Source: Streptomyces sp. CB02923
GTDB lineage: Bacteria; Actinomycetota; Actinomycetes; Streptomycetales; Streptomycetaceae
Assembly: GCF_001905005.1 (NCBI RefSeq)
Contig: NZ_LWKZ01000002.1
Span: forward strand, 124,001-188,000
DNA length: 64,000 bases
Reading direction: 5' to 3'
The translations under genes were made by a program, and so were the position numbers. Below the pieces are notes generated by a model, which was not told where the DNA came from, did no database searches, and saw only the letters and a program-made list of their open reading frames with translations. The stretch's first letter is position 1. Each line of letters begins with the position of its first letter. Of this stretch, positions 8,649-18,275 are shown in pieces.

Positions 8649-8662
8649 TTAGGGTCACCTAA
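8649..8662. promoter_or_regulatory. Possible DmdR1/IdeR iron box upstream of sufR
   Basis: TTAGGGTCACCTAA is an inverted repeat (TTAGG/CCTAA, 4-bp spacer). Aligned to the 19-bp actinobacterial iron box, the 19 bases ending at 8662 match at about 14 positions, best in the right half. It lies 73-86 bp upstream of the sufR start and about 220 bp from the divergent ABC gene. It could give the suf operon an iron input besides SufR. The position is upstream of the -35, so the mode of action is unclear. Confidence 0.45.
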
Positions 8663-8881
8663 TCGCGGTGGTCGCAGCACCTCGTACGGGGGTACTCGCA
8701 CCCATTCTGACCTGCTGGTTCATCGATGCCGAACGCCTCCGACGGACCGCCGCGCACCCCCGGTCCGGAGCCCGGACGATCTACGCCCCGCACAGGGCAC
8801 CCCGCTCCCCCACCCGAAGGACACCCGCGCCTTTTCGCCCCCGCTCCTGTGCACACCCCCGCGCTTCGTAGACTGCCGGTC

Positions 8882-9844
8882 ATGCGCAGCGCCTCCTCCG
8901 GGGACACCCCCCGGACCCCCGGCCGTCCGCCTGCCGTCGAGGTCACCGGCCTGGTCAAGCGGTACGGGACCAAGACCGCGGTGGACGGCCTCGACCTCAG
9001 GGTCGAGGCGGGCTCGGTGACCGCCGTCCTCGGCCCCAACGGCGCCGGGAAGACCACCACCGTCGAGATCTGCGAGGGCTACCGCCGCCCCGACGCGGGC
9101 ACCGTCCGCGTCCTGGGTCTGGACCCGGTCGCCGACGCCGCGACGCTACGCCCCCGTATCGGCGTGATGCTCCAGTCCGGCGGCGTCTACGCGGGCGCCC
9201 GTGCGGAGGAGATGCTGCGGCACACCGCGAGCCTGCACGCCCACCCCGTCGACGTGGACCTGCTCATCGACCGGCTGGGCCTGGGCAGCTGCGGCCGCAC
9301 GAACTACCGGCGGCTGTCCGGCGGGCAGCAGCAGCGGCTCGCGCTGGCCATGGCCGTCGTGGGCCGCCCCGAGCTGGTCTTCCTGGACGAGCCGACGGCC
9401 GGCCTGGACCCGCAGGCCCGGCACGCCACCTGGGACCTCGTACGGGAACTGCGCGCCGACGGCGTCAGCACCGTACTGACCACCCACTTCATGGACGAGG
9501 CCGAACAGCTCGCCGACGACGTCGCGATCATCGACGGCGGCCGGGTCGTCGCCCAGGGCAGCCCGGAGGAGCTGTGCAAGGGCGGCGCCGAGAACACCCT
9601 GCGCTTCACCGGCCGGCCCGGACTCGACCTGGGAGCGCTGCTCAAGGCGCTGCCCGCGGACAGCGCCGCGGCCGAGCTGACGCCCGGCACGTACCGCGTG
9701 TCCGGCAAGATCGACCCGCAGTTGCTGGCAACCGTCGCCTCCTGGTGCGCGCAGCACGGCGTGCTGCCGGACGCCATGGCCGTCGAGCGGCACACCCTGG
9801 AGGACGTCTTCCTCGAACTGACCGGCAAGGAGCTGCGTTCATGA
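8882..9844 (+). CDS. ABC transporter ATPase, DrrA-like exporter type
   Basis: A 320-aa ABC ATPase: Walker A GPNGAGKTT near residue 56, signature LSGGQQQR near 143, Walker B LVFLDEPTAGLDPQ near 163, H-loop TTHFMDEAE near 200, and the extra C-terminal domain typical of DrrA/CcmA-type exporters. A TAGACT hexamer (8869-8874) ends 7 nt before the ATG with no Shine-Dalgarno, so translation is probably leaderless. Its stop overlaps the permease start by 4 bp. An ABC pair beside ctaA and suf is also found in mycobacteria (Rv1456c-Rv1458c region), but the substrate is unknown. Confidence 0.92.
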   Translation: MRSASSGDTPRTPGRPPAVEVTGLVKRYGTKTAVDGLDLRVEAGSVTAVLGPNGAGKTTTVEICEGYRRPDAGTVRVLGLDPVADAATLRPRIGVMLQSGGVYAGARAEEMLRHTASLHAHPVDVDLLIDRLGLGSCGRTNYRRLSGGQQQRLALAMAVVGRPELVFLDEPTAGLDPQARHATWDLVRELRADGVSTVLTTHFMDEAEQLADDVAIIDGGRVVAQGSPEELCKGGAENTLRFTGRPGLDLGALLKALPADSAAAELTPGTYRVSGKIDPQLLATVASWCAQHGVLPDAMAVERHTLEDVFLELTGKELRS

Positions 9845-10647
9845 CCGCCACCGGCACGACGGACTGGGGCGGCGCGGCCGGCGCCACCGGCACCTTCGCT
9901 CCCCGGCCGGGCGCGGCGCCGCTGTCCCGGATGATCCGCGCCCAGGCCCTCCTCGAAACGAAGATGCTGCTGCGCAACGGTGAGCAGCTGCTGCTGACCG
10001 TCGTCATCCCGACGCTGCTGCTGGTGCTGTTCTCCGCCGTCGACATCGTCGACACGGGCGCGGGCAAGGCGGTCGACTTCCTCACGCCGGGCATCCTGGC
10101 CCTGGCCGTGATGTCCACCGCCTTCACCGGGCAGGCCATCGCCACCGGCTTCGAGCGCCGTTACGGGGTCCTCAAGCGGCTCGCCGCCTCCCCGCTGCCC
10201 CGCTGGGCGCTGATGACGGCCAAGACGTGCTCGGTGCTGGTGACCGAGATCCTCCAGATCGTGCTACTGACGGTGATCGCGTTCGTGCTGGGCTGGTCCC
10301 CGCACGGCAACCCGCTGTCGGTGGTGCTGCTGCTGGTGCTGGGCACGGCGGCGTTCTCCGGCCTCGGTCTGCTGATGGCGGGCACCCTCAAGGCGGAGGC
10401 GACGCTCGCGGCGGCCAATCTCGTCTTCCTGCTGCTGCTGGTGGGCGGCGGCGTGATCGTTCCGCTGGACAAGTTCCCGGACGCGGCGCAGTCGGTGCTC
10501 GGGCTGCTGCCGATCTCCGCGCTCTCGGACGGTCTGCGGGACGTCCTCCAGCACGGCGCGGGGGTTCCCTGGGGCGACCTGGGCATCCTGGCCGTGTGGT
10601 CGGTGCTGGGGCTGGGCGCGGCGGCGAAGTTCTTCCGCTGGGAGTAG
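9841..10647 (+). CDS. ABC-2 type permease, partner of the preceding ATPase
   Basis: A 268-aa membrane protein of the ABC-2 family, with about six hydrophobic segments (first near residues 50-68) and a start overlapping the ATPase stop (ATGA). The last residues are KFFRWE before TAG. The final six codons, including the stop, are the first unit of an 18-bp tandem repeat running downstream, so the C-terminus can only be extended by stop-codon loss. Probably exports a small lipid, drug or haem-pathway-linked compound; the sequence does not say which. Confidence 0.9.
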   Translation: MTATGTTDWGGAAGATGTFAPRPGAAPLSRMIRAQALLETKMLLRNGEQLLLTVVIPTLLLVLFSAVDIVDTGAGKAVDFLTPGILALAVMSTAFTGQAIATGFERRYGVLKRLAASPLPRWALMTAKTCSVLVTEILQIVLLTVIAFVLGWSPHGNPLSVVLLLVLGTAAFSGLGLLMAGTLKAEATLAAANLVFLLLLVGGGVIVPLDKFPDAAQSVLGLLPISALSDGLRDVLQHGAGVPWGDLGILAVWSVLGLGAAAKFFRWE

Positions 10648-10737
10648 TTCTTCCGCCAGGAGTGGTTCTTCCGCCGGGAGTGGTTCTTCTGCCGGGAGCG
10701 GATCTTCTGCCGGGAGTAGTTCTTCCGCCGGGAATGG
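10630..10737 (+). repeat. 18-bp tandem repeat (six units) spanning the permease stop codon
   Basis: Six consecutive 18-bp units, the first TTCTTCCGCTGGGAGTAG (10630-10647) being the end of the permease gene with its TAG. Later units differ at 1-4 positions. Units 1 and 5 end in TAG, the others in TGG or CGG. The array looks like expansion of the gene end into the spacer before ctaA. Confidence 0.93.
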
Positions 10738-10808
10738 CGTGACCTGCGGGTACGGAATGGCCCGCGCGTTGCGCACCCCCCTCGTGAAACTTTGCACAAG
10801 CCGCCGCC

Positions 10809-10814
10809 TACGAT
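10809..10814 (+). promoter_or_regulatory. -10 element of a leaderless ctaA promoter
   Basis: TACGAT lies exactly 6 nt before the GTG start at 10821 and no Shine-Dalgarno precedes the start. This is the usual geometry of leaderless transcription in Streptomyces. A weak -35 (GTGAAA, 10784-10789) is 19 bp upstream. Confidence 0.6.
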
Positions 10815-10820
10815 GGCTGC

Positions 10821-11861
10821 GTGCCGAACACGTGGAACCCCTTTGAGCTGATCGCGCGCCGCTGGCAGCCCAGCGCCGCCTTCGTACGGCGGGCCGCGCT
10901 GGCCACCGTCGTGATGTCCGTCGTCATCGTCGTGACGGGCGGCGCCGTCCGGCTCACCCAGTCCGGGCTGGGCTGCTCGACCTGGCCCAAGTGCACCCCG
11001 GACAGCCTGACGCCGACCGCCGCGATGGGCATCAACGGCCTCATCGAGTTCGGCAACCGCCTGCTGACGTACGTGCTGTGCGCGTTCATCGGCGTGTTCA
11101 TCATCGCGGCCCGCGCCCGCGCGCCCCGGCGCCGCTCGCTCACCCGGCTCGGCTGGGCGATGTTCTGGATCGTCATGGGCAACGCGGTCTGGGGCGGCAT
11201 CGTCGTCCTGACCGGCCTGAACCCGTACCTGGTCGCCGCGCACTTCCTCCTCACCACCGCCCTGCTCACGGTCTCCGTGCTGGCCTGGCGGCGGGCCGCG
11301 GAGGGCGACGAGGCGCCGCGGGACCTGGTCTCCCGGCCGGTGCGCCAGCTCGCCGGGCTGCTGGTCCTGGCGACCGGCGCCCTCACCGTCCTCGGTACGG
11401 TCGTCACCGGCGCCGGACCGCACGCGGGCGACGCCAAGGAGGTCCACCGCATCCCGGTGGACTGGCGCGAGATCACCCAGCTGCACGTCGACTTCGTCTA
11501 CATCGTCGTCGGCCTGTCCGTGGCCCTGTGGTTCACGCTGCGCGCCGTCAAGGCTCCGGCCGCGCCGCGCCGCATGATGCTGGAGCTGTTCGGCTGCATC
11601 GCGCTCCAGGGCGTGATCGGTTACACCCAGTACTTCGCGGGCCTGCCGGAGATCGTCGTCGGCCTGCACATGCTGGTCTCGACGCTGGTGTGGATCTGCG
11701 TGCTGCGGATTCACCTGGCGCTGCGCGACCGGGGTCCCGTACCGGACGGTGAGCTCGGCTCCCCCACTGCCGACGGTGGGCCCGCGGCGGCAGCGAGCCC
11801 TGAGGTGCCCGCTCCCGCCGAGCCTCAGCCGGCCGCCGGCACCTCCGCCTCCAGCCGGTAG
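10821..11861 (+). CDS. ctaA: Heme A synthase CtaA (COX15 family)
   Basis: A 346-aa inner-membrane enzyme that oxidises heme O to heme A for aa3-type cytochrome oxidase. About eight hydrophobic segments are visible. Family signatures include VRLTQSGLGCSTWPKC near residue 42, GLIEFGNRLLTY near 73 with the conserved E and H-type haem-ligand region, HRIPVDWREITQLHVDFVY and GLHMLVSTLVW. The C-terminal 45 residues are Pro/Ala rich and overlap the convergent amidohydrolase gene by 37 bp. CtaB, which makes its substrate, is encoded 1.7 kb away. Confidence 0.96.
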   Translation: MPNTWNPFELIARRWQPSAAFVRRAALATVVMSVVIVVTGGAVRLTQSGLGCSTWPKCTPDSLTPTAAMGINGLIEFGNRLLTYVLCAFIGVFIIAARARAPRRRSLTRLGWAMFWIVMGNAVWGGIVVLTGLNPYLVAAHFLLTTALLTVSVLAWRRAAEGDEAPRDLVSRPVRQLAGLLVLATGALTVLGTVVTGAGPHAGDAKEVHRIPVDWREITQLHVDFVYIVVGLSVALWFTLRAVKAPAAPRRMMLELFGCIALQGVIGYTQYFAGLPEIVVGLHMLVSTLVWICVLRIHLALRDRGPVPDGELGSPTADGGPAAAASPEVPAPAEPQPAAGTSASSR

Positions 11862-12880
11862 ACGCGGCGCGCGGTCCCGGACGCGACCATGGCGGCGATC
11901 CGCCCCGCGTCCTCCCGCGCGCACATGCCCTCCTCCGCCCACTCCCGTACGACCCGTTCCACGGCCCGTACGAAGAAGCGCGCACCCGTCACGTACAGCT
12001 CGGGCAGCGCCCGCGCCCCCGTGGAGAACAGCAGCTTGCCGAACGGGGCCTGCACAAGCGTCTCCTCGGGGCGCGGCCCGGCGTCCGCGTAAACGTGCGG
12101 GTGGACCGCGGCCAGCTGCGCCGCCCTGCGGTGGTGCGGCGACTGCGGCAGCAGCACCAGGTCCGTACCGATACCGGCGGTCGCCGCAAGGAAGCCCTCC
12201 AGCGGCCGCGGATCGGGCCCGTGCAGCTGTACGGGTACGCCGGTGGCGACCGCGCTCCACAGCAGGTACCGCAGCAGCGACGGCTCGGCCAGCCGCTCCC
12301 CCGGCCTGCGGCCCCGCAGCCACCGGTCGGCAGCGCGCCGCACCTCACCTGCCTCGGGCGCCCGGCCCTCGCAGAAGGCGGCGCCGGAGGCGAAGGCGGT
12401 CGCGCCCTGGGCTGCCGCGTAGATCGCTTCGGCCGTGTAGCCGATGAAGGAGTCGACGCTGCCGGAGGTGTCCGCGATCTGTTCGGCGAGCGGTTCGAGC
12501 CGTATGACCTCGTGGGCACGGGCCCCGGCGGCGGCAGCCAGCTCACCGGCCGAGGTCAGGTCGCTGGGTGCGCCGGTCTCCAGCAGGAACGTGCCGATGC
12601 CGGCGCCGCGCAGCAGCAGGCGGCCGGCGTGGAAGGCGCCCAGCTCCCGTCGGCGGGCGAGGTAGCGGGCGGGCGGGCAGTGCGCCTCCAGGCCCAGGAG
12701 CGGCGGGCACCAGCGGCGTACGCCGAGGCCGGTCCAGCTGTCGAAGAAGGTGGTGCCGACGGGCGCCGGGCCGTGGCCGCCGGAGGCGGCGGCCAGGAGC
12801 GCCTCGAAGGCGCCCAGCCCGAGGTCCCCGTGGAGCGCGCCGTGGCTGTGCTGGTCCACGAGCGGTGGCAGGTGGTCCAT
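11825..12880 (-). CDS. Amidohydrolase-superfamily metal-dependent hydrolase
   Basis: A 351-aa protein beginning MDHLPPLVDQHSHG; the DxHxH-like DQHSH at residues 9-13 is the first metal-binding motif of the amidohydrolase fold. VQLHGPDP near 213 supplies a second His. No secretion signal is seen. The start has GAGGAGGGG upstream. It is convergent with ctaA, and the two coding regions overlap by 37 bp, so there is no room for a normal terminator. Substrate unknown; the gene often neighbours ctaA/ctaB in Streptomyces. Confidence 0.82.
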   Translation of the reverse strand: MDHLPPLVDQHSHGALHGDLGLGAFEALLAAASGGHGPAPVGTTFFDSWTGLGVRRWCPPLLGLEAHCPPARYLARRRELGAFHAGRLLLRGAGIGTFLLETGAPSDLTSAGELAAAAGARAHEVIRLEPLAEQIADTSGSVDSFIGYTAEAIYAAAQGATAFASGAAFCEGRAPEAGEVRRAADRWLRGRRPGERLAEPSLLRYLLWSAVATGVPVQLHGPDPRPLEGFLAATAGIGTDLVLLPQSPHHRRAAQLAAVHPHVYADAGPRPEETLVQAPFGKLLFSTGARALPELYVTGARFFVRAVERVVREWAEEGMCAREDAGRIAAMVASGTARRVYRLEAEVPAAG

Positions 12881-13083
12881 CCGCCCCTCCTCGCCGAAGC
12901 CGACGACGCCCGTGGCGCCGAAAAAGCCGAAAAGCCGAAAAAGCCCACCCGGCGCGGCGTGGAGCCGCCCCTGATGGGCTCAACGGACGACGCGGTCGTC
13001 AGGTAGCGGTCCCGGCCGGGCCGCGACGCCGTTCGACGCGGTCCGCACGGGCGGAACCGGCGGTCCGGCGCCCGGCCGCGGGT

Positions 13084-13455
13084 TCAGGTGTTGGAGGGAC
13101 CGCCCACCTGGATGCCCGCCATCCGCGACCACTCGTACGGACCGGTGCGCACCTTGGCCGCCAGTTCGCCGTCGAACGCGTCGTGCAGGGTGACGCCGGC
13201 CCGCCCGGCCGCGGCCCGCGCGATGTCCTGCGTACCGGCGACGAGGTTGCCCCACTCGCCGTCGGCGCCGACCAGCGCGATCCGGATGCTGCCGCGGGCG
13301 ATGTGGGCGAGCTGGCCGTCGGCGCTGCCGCCGTGGGAGGCGGCGAAGGCCGCGATCTCCTTGGCCAGCCGAGCGGTCCGCCGCTCGGCCCGCTTGTCCG
13401 TCCGGCCCCCGTCGACCTGCTCGTCCGCCGCGTCCGCCTGCTGAGTGTCTGCCAT
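13084..13455 (-). CDS. Small conserved cytoplasmic protein of unknown function
   Basis: A 123-aa protein, MADTQQADAADEQVDG at the start, with a charged N-terminal helix and a C-terminal half containing IRIALVGADGEWGNLVAGTQ. No known catalytic motif was recognised. A TAGCAT hexamer (13463-13468) ends 7 nt upstream of the ATG and no Shine-Dalgarno is visible, so it is probably leaderless. It lies between the amidohydrolase and ctaB on the same strand. Confidence 0.75.
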   Translation of the reverse strand: MADTQQADAADEQVDGGRTDKRAERRTARLAKEIAAFAASHGGSADGQLAHIARGSIRIALVGADGEWGNLVAGTQDIARAAAGRAGVTLHDAFDGELAAKVRTGPYEWSRMAGIQVGGPSNT

Positions 13456-13462
13456 GGACAGG

Positions 13463-13468
13463 ATGCTA
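13463..13468 (-). promoter_or_regulatory. -10 element of a leaderless promoter (gene 13084-13455)
   Basis: TAGCAT, read on the minus strand, is separated from the ATG by 7 nt, the spacing expected when transcription starts at the first base of the start codon. Confidence 0.5.
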
Positions 13469-13506
13469 CCCGCCGGTAATCAGCGGGGGAAGTGCCGGAC
13501 GGAACG

Positions 13507-13545
13507 CCGAGGGCCCGCCACGAACGCGTCGTGGCGGGCCCTCGG
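13507..13545 (-). terminator. Strong terminator downstream of ctaB
   Basis: A perfect 17-bp stem beginning CCGAGGGCCCGCCACGA around a 5-nt ACGCG loop, 21 bp after the ctaB stop. There is no T tract, as is common in Streptomyces terminators. Confidence 0.88.
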
Positions 13546-13565
13546 GACACTCGGCGGAACGTGCC

Positions 13566-14516
13566 CTACCGCAGGAACGGGTCCACGGCGACGGCCACGA
13601 ACAGCAGCGACACATAGGTGATCGACCAGTGGAAGAGCCGCATCTCCTTGAGCTTGGGCCCGGTGATCCCGGCCTTCGCGCGGGACTGGAGGGCGTGCGC
13701 CTCCTTCAGCCAGAAGGCGCCGCAGAGCACCGCCACCACCGTGTAGAACCAGCCGGTGTAGCCCAGCGGCTGGAGCAGCAGCGACACCAGGACCATCACC
13801 CAGCTGTACGCCACGATCTGGCGCGCCACGGCCTTGTTCCCCGCGACGACCGGCAGCATCGGCACGCCGACCCGCTCGTAGTCGTCCTTGGCCTTCATCG
13901 ACAGCGGCCAGTAGTGCGGCGGCGTCCAGAAGAAGATGACGAGGAAGAGGATGGCCGAGGCCCAGGAGACGGTGTTGGTGACCGCGGACCAGCCGATGAA
14001 GACCGGCATGCAGCCCGCGATGCCGCCCCAGACGATGTTCTGCGCGGTACGCCGCTTGAGGATCATCGTGTAGACGATGACGTAGAACAGCAGGGCACCG
14101 AGCGACAGCGCCGCCGACAGCGGGTTGACCAGGAACCAGAACCAGGCCGTCGAACCGACCGCCAGTGCGGTCGCGAAGACCAGGCACTCGCGGGGCGAGA
14201 CCATTCCGGTGACCAGCGGCCGCTGCGAGGTGCGGTCCATCAGGGCATCGATGTCGCGGTCGATGTACATGTTGTAGGCGGCGGCACCGCCCGCGGAGAG
14301 ATAACCGCCGATACAGGTGGCCAGTACCAGCCACAGATCGGGGACGCCGCCGGCGGCCAGGAACATCACCGGGATCGTCGTCATCAGCAGCAGCTCGATG
14401 ACGCGCGGCTTGGTCAGTGCCACGAAAGCCTTGACACGGGCCCCGAACGGACGGTGACCTGAACCCTGCGGGCCCTGGGCCAGGACACCCGCAGGACGGG
14501 ATTCGACGGCCGTCAC
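13566..14516 (-). CDS. ctaB: Protoheme IX farnesyltransferase CtaB (heme O synthase)
   Basis: A 316-aa UbiA-superfamily membrane prenyltransferase that farnesylates heme B to heme O, the substrate of CtaA. The N-terminal [19 protein letters not shown] is typical. The Asp-rich motif [15 protein letters not shown] and several transmembrane helices follow. GTG 14516 is chosen because AGGGG is 5 nt upstream; GTG 14522 is an alternative. It is transcribed away from tkt across a 520-bp spacer and ends at a strong hairpin. Confidence 0.96.
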   Translation of the reverse strand: MTAVESRPAGVLAQGPQGSGHRPFGARVKAFVALTKPRVIELLLMTTIPVMFLAAGGVPDLWLVLATCIGGYLSAGGAAAYNMYIDRDIDALMDRTSQRPLVTGMVSPRECLVFATALAVGSTAWFWFLVNPLSAALSLGALLFYVIVYTMILKRRTAQNIVWGGIAGCMPVFIGWSAVTNTVSWASAILFLVIFFWTPPHYWPLSMKAKDDYERVGVPMLPVVAGNKAVARQIVAYSWVMVLVSLLLQPLGYTGWFYTVVAVLCGAFWLKEAHALQSRAKAGITGPKLKEMRLFHWSITYVSLLFVAVAVDPFLR

Positions 14517-15036
14517 GCACACCCCTGGAAGTAACATCAGCGGCTTGCGCCGCGAAGATAAGGCCAGCAAGCATTCCCGGTTGTGAAAACCCGGTTAAGG
14601 CTTGCGCGTACCACGCCACTTTAGACGTTGGCCATACGACGGCCTTCGCGGGGGTGGGGTCGTGTTGAGGCGGCGCCGGGGCCGCCGGGGCCGTACCCCC
14701 CACCGGTTCCCGCGCGCGCCGCGCGGGGATTCCGGCCCGTCGCCCACGCGCCGCCGTCCGCTGCGCCCCGCGCGTCTTGGTGCACGCTTCGCCCGCCGTT
14801 CACGCCGTTCAGGAGGCGGATGCGGGCACCGCCCGGCAGTCTTGAGTGGTGGCCGTCTCGTCCGGGGCAGGAATGCCCGGAGTCCGGATTTGGTTGCCTA
14901 AGGCGTCGAGTTTCACCAGGACGAGCCGTCGACGCTCCGTCGAAAAGATGGCCGTAGATGCAGGGGTAGGCTCGACAACGCCCGGCGGACATACCGTCCC
15001 CGGCATTCGACATGTGGAGAGGAGCCCTGACTCAGG
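14517..15036. other. 520-bp divergent spacer between ctaB and tkt, promoters only
   Basis: No convincing gene is present: open frames across it lack start sites and coding bias. It should contain the ctaB promoter on the minus strand and the tkt promoter on the plus strand. TAGGCT at about 14967-14972 is a possible tkt -10, about 65 bp before the start, and AGGAG precedes the tkt GTG. Nothing else was recognised. Confidence 0.6.
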
Positions 15037-17115
15037 GTGAGCACCAAGCCGACCACCACAGATTTCGAGTGGACCGATCAGGACCAGCGGGCCGTCGACA
15101 CCGTTCGCGTCCTGGCCATGGATTCCGTGCAGAAGGTCGGTAACGGCCATCCTGGTACCGCCATGAGCCTCGCGCCGGCCGCCTACGTTCTCTTCCAGAA
15201 GCTGATGCGGCACGACCCCGCCGACGCGAAGTGGACCGGCCGCGACCGGTTCGTGCTGTCCGCCGGCCACTCCAGCCTGACCCTCTACATCCAGCTCTAC
15301 CTGGCCGGCTACGGCCTGGAGCTGGACGACCTGAAGTCCTTCCGCACCTGGGGCTCCAAGACCCCGGGCCACCCGGAGTACGGCCACACGGTCGGCGTGG
15401 AGACCACCACAGGACCGCTCGGCCAGGGCGTCGCCAACGGCGTGGGCATGGCCATGGCCGCCCGCTACGAGCGCGGCCTGTTCGACCCCGAGGCCGCCCC
15501 CGGCACCTCGCCGTTCGACCACACCGTCTGGGTCATCGCCGGTGACGGCTGCCTCCAGGAGGGTGTCTCCGGCGAGGCGTCCTCGCTCGCGGGCCACCAG
15601 AAGCTCGGCAACCTCGTACTGCTGTGGGACGACAACCACATCTCCATCGAGGGCGACACCGAGACCGCGGTCTCCGAGGACACCCTCAAGCGCTACGAGT
15701 CCTACGGCTGGCACGTCCAGCGCGTCGAGCAGCTGCCCAGCGGCGACCTCGACCCGGTGGGCCTGGCCGAGGCCCTGAAGGCGGCGCAGGCCGAGACCGA
15801 GCGCCCCTCCTTCATCGCGGCCCGCTCGATCATCGCCTGGCCCGCCCCGAACGCCCAGAACACCGAGGCCGCGCACGGCTCCGCGCTGGGCGACGAAGAG
15901 GTCGCGGCCACCAAGAAGGTGCTGGGCTTCGACCCGGAGAAGTCCTTCGAGGTCTCCGACGAGGTGCTCGCGCACACCCGCGCCGCCTGGGAGCGCGGCC
16001 GCCAGGAGCACGCGACGTGGGACAAGTCCTTCGCCGCCTGGCGCTCCGCCAACCCGGAGCGCGCCGCCCAGTTCGACCGCATCCAGGCGGGCGAGCTGCC
16101 GGACGGCTGGGAGAAGGCGCTGCCCGCCTTCGAGACCGGCAAGGGCGTCGCCACCCGCGCGGCCTCCGGCAAGGTCCTCCAGGCGCTGGGCGCGGTCGTG
16201 CCCGAGCTGTGGGGCGGCTCCGCCGACCTCGCCGGCTCGAACAACACCACGATCGACAAGAACTCGTCGTTCCTGCCCGAGGGCAACCCGCTGCCCGAGG
16301 CGAACCCGTACGGCCGCACGGTGCACTACGGCATCCGTGAGCACGCCATGGGCTCGACCATGAACGGCATCGCGCTGCACGGCAACACCCGCATCTACGG
16401 CGGCACCTTCCTGGTGTTCTCCGACTACATGCGCCCCGCCGTCCGGCTCGCCGCGCTCATGCAGCTGCCGGTGACGTACGTGTGGACGCACGACTCCATC
16501 GGTCTCGGCGAGGACGGCCCGACCCACCAGCCGGTCGAGCACCTGTCCGCGCTGCGCGCCATCCCGGGCCTGAACATCGTGCGCCCGGCCGACGCCAACG
16601 AGACCGCCACCGCCTGGTCCGAGATCCTGCGCCGCCACCAGAGCAAGCCCGCGCCGCACGGCCTCGCACTGACCCGCCAGGGCGTACCGACGTACGAGGC
16701 GAACCCGGCCGCGGCCAAGGGCGGCTACGTGCTGTTCGAGGCCGAGGGCGGCGAACCGCAGGTCATCCTGATCGGCACCGGCTCCGAGGTGCAGCTCGCC
16801 GTCGAGGCGCGCGAAGCGCTCCAGGCCGAGGGCATCCCGACGCGCGTCGTCTCGATGCCGTCGGTCGAGTGGTTCGAGGAGCAGGACCAGGGGTACCGCG
16901 ACAGCGTGCTGCTGCCGACGGTCAAGGCCCGGGTCGCGGTCGAGGCCGGCATCGGTCTGACCTGGCACCGCTACGTGGGCACGCAGGGCCGCATCGTCTC
17001 GCTGGAGCACTTCGGTGCCTCGGCGGACGCCAAGGTCCTCTTCCACGAGTTCGGCTTCACCGCCGACGCGGTCGCCACGGCGGCCCGGGAATCCCTCGCA
17101 GCGGCCACGCGCTGA
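15037..17115 (+). CDS. tkt: Transketolase
   Basis: A 692-aa thiamine-diphosphate enzyme of the non-oxidative pentose phosphate pathway, from GTG 15037 with GAGAGGAG upstream. Features are [12 protein letters not shown] near the N-terminus, the ThDP motif starting at GDGCLQEG and ending in WDDNHIS (residues about 170-205), and the transketolase signature around [16 protein letters not shown]. It heads a tkt-tal-zwf-opcA-pgl series, so the oxidative and non-oxidative branches are co-expressed. Confidence 0.98.
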   Translation: MSTKPTTTDFEWTDQDQRAVDTVRVLAMDSVQKVGNGHPGTAMSLAPAAYVLFQKLMRHDPADAKWTGRDRFVLSAGHSSLTLYIQLYLAGYGLELDDLKSFRTWGSKTPGHPEYGHTVGVETTTGPLGQGVANGVGMAMAARYERGLFDPEAAPGTSPFDHTVWVIAGDGCLQEGVSGEASSLAGHQKLGNLVLLWDDNHISIEGDTETAVSEDTLKRYESYGWHVQRVEQLPSGDLDPVGLAEALKAAQAETERPSFIAARSIIAWPAPNAQNTEAAHGSALGDEEVAATKKVLGFDPEKSFEVSDEVLAHTRAAWERGRQEHATWDKSFAAWRSANPERAAQFDRIQAGELPDGWEKALPAFETGKGVATRAASGKVLQALGAVVPELWGGSADLAGSNNTTIDKNSSFLPEGNPLPEANPYGRTVHYGIREHAMGSTMNGIALHGNTRIYGGTFLVFSDYMRPAVRLAALMQLPVTYVWTHDSIGLGEDGPTHQPVEHLSALRAIPGLNIVRPADANETATAWSEILRRHQSKPAPHGLALTRQGVPTYEANPAAAKGGYVLFEAEGGEPQVILIGTGSEVQLAVEAREALQAEGIPTRVVSMPSVEWFEEQDQGYRDSVLLPTVKARVAVEAGIGLTWHRYVGTQGRIVSLEHFGASADAKVLFHEFGFTADAVATAARESLAAATR

Positions 17116-17150
17116 CGCCCGTACACCACCCAGTAGGAGATGCAAACCCC

Positions 17151-18269
17151 ATGACAGACGCACTCAAGCGCCTCTCCGACGAAGGCGTCGCGATCTGGCT
17201 GGACGACCTGTCCCGCAAGCGGATCACGTCCGGCAACCTGGCCGAGCTGATCGACCAGCAGCACGTCGTCGGTGTCACCACCAACCCGTCGATCTTCCAG
17301 AAGGCCATCTCGCAGGGCGACGGGTACGACACCCAGCTCACCGACCTCGCGGCCCGCAAGGTGACCGTCGAGGAAGCCATCCGGATGATCACCACGGCGG
17401 ACGTCCGGGACGCGGCCGACATCCTGCGTCCGGTCTTCGACGCCACCGACGGCCAGGACGGCCGGGTCTCCATCGAGGTCGACCCGCGCCTGGCCCACAA
17501 CACCCGCGCCACCGTCGCCGAGGCCAAGCAGCTGGCCTGGCTGGTGGACCGCCCCAACGCGCTGATCAAGATCCCGGCCACCAAGGCGGGTCTGCCGGCG
17601 ATCACCGAGACGATCGCCCGCGGCATCAGCGTCAACGTCACGCTGATCTTCTCGCTGGAGCGCTACCGCGAGGTGATGGCCGCGTACCTGGAGGGTCTGG
17701 AGAAGGCCAAGGCCGCGGGCCTGGACCTGTCCAAGATCCACTCGGTGGCGTCCTTCTTCGTGTCCCGCGTGGACACCGAGACCGACAAGCGCCTGGACGC
17801 GATCGGCACCGACGAGGCCAAGGCCCTCAAGAGCAAGGCCGCCGTCGCCAACGCGCGCCTCGCCTACCAGGCGTACGAGGAGGTCTTCTCCTCGGACCGC
17901 TGGGCCGCGCTGGACAAGGCGCACGCCAACAAGCAGCGTCCGCTGTGGGCCTCGACCGGCGTGAAGGACCCGTCGCTCAAGGACACCATGTACGTCGAGG
18001 AACTGGTCGCGCCGAACACGGTCAACACCATGCCCGAGGCCACCCTGGAGGCCACCGCCGACCACGGCACGATCTCCGGTGACAAGGTGCGCGGCACCTA
18101 CGAGCAGGCCCAGGCCGACCTCGACGCGCTGGAGAAGCTCGGCATTTCGTACGACGACGTCGTGCAGGTGCTGGAGGACGAGGGCGTCGAGAAGTTCGAG
18201 GCGTCCTGGAACGACCTGCTCAAGTCCACTGAGGCGGAGCTCAAGCGCCTCGCTCCTTCGGAGGGCTGA
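17151..18269 (+). CDS. tal: Transaldolase
   Basis: A 372-aa transaldolase that exchanges three-carbon units between sugar phosphates. ATG 17151 follows TAGGAG. The N-terminal signature [13 protein letters not shown] is present, the Schiff-base lysine is in [11 protein letters not shown] (near residue 141), and [11 protein letters not shown] follows. It lies 35 bp after tkt and 6 bp before zwf. Length is that of the actinobacterial long-form enzyme. Confidence 0.97.
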   Translation: MTDALKRLSDEGVAIWLDDLSRKRITSGNLAELIDQQHVVGVTTNPSIFQKAISQGDGYDTQLTDLAARKVTVEEAIRMITTADVRDAADILRPVFDATDGQDGRVSIEVDPRLAHNTRATVAEAKQLAWLVDRPNALIKIPATKAGLPAITETIARGISVNVTLIFSLERYREVMAAYLEGLEKAKAAGLDLSKIHSVASFFVSRVDTETDKRLDAIGTDEAKALKSKAAVANARLAYQAYEEVFSSDRWAALDKAHANKQRPLWASTGVKDPSLKDTMYVEELVAPNTVNTMPEATLEATADHGTISGDKVRGTYEQAQADLDALEKLGISYDDVVQVLEDEGVEKFEASWNDLLKSTEAELKRLAPSEG

Positions 18270-18275
18270 CCCACC

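Noticed and set aside
10264..10797. A minus-strand frame reading the 18-bp repeats as PAEE-like peptide repeats
   Set aside because: It is produced by the minisatellite and antisense of the permease; no ribosome site or conservation signal.
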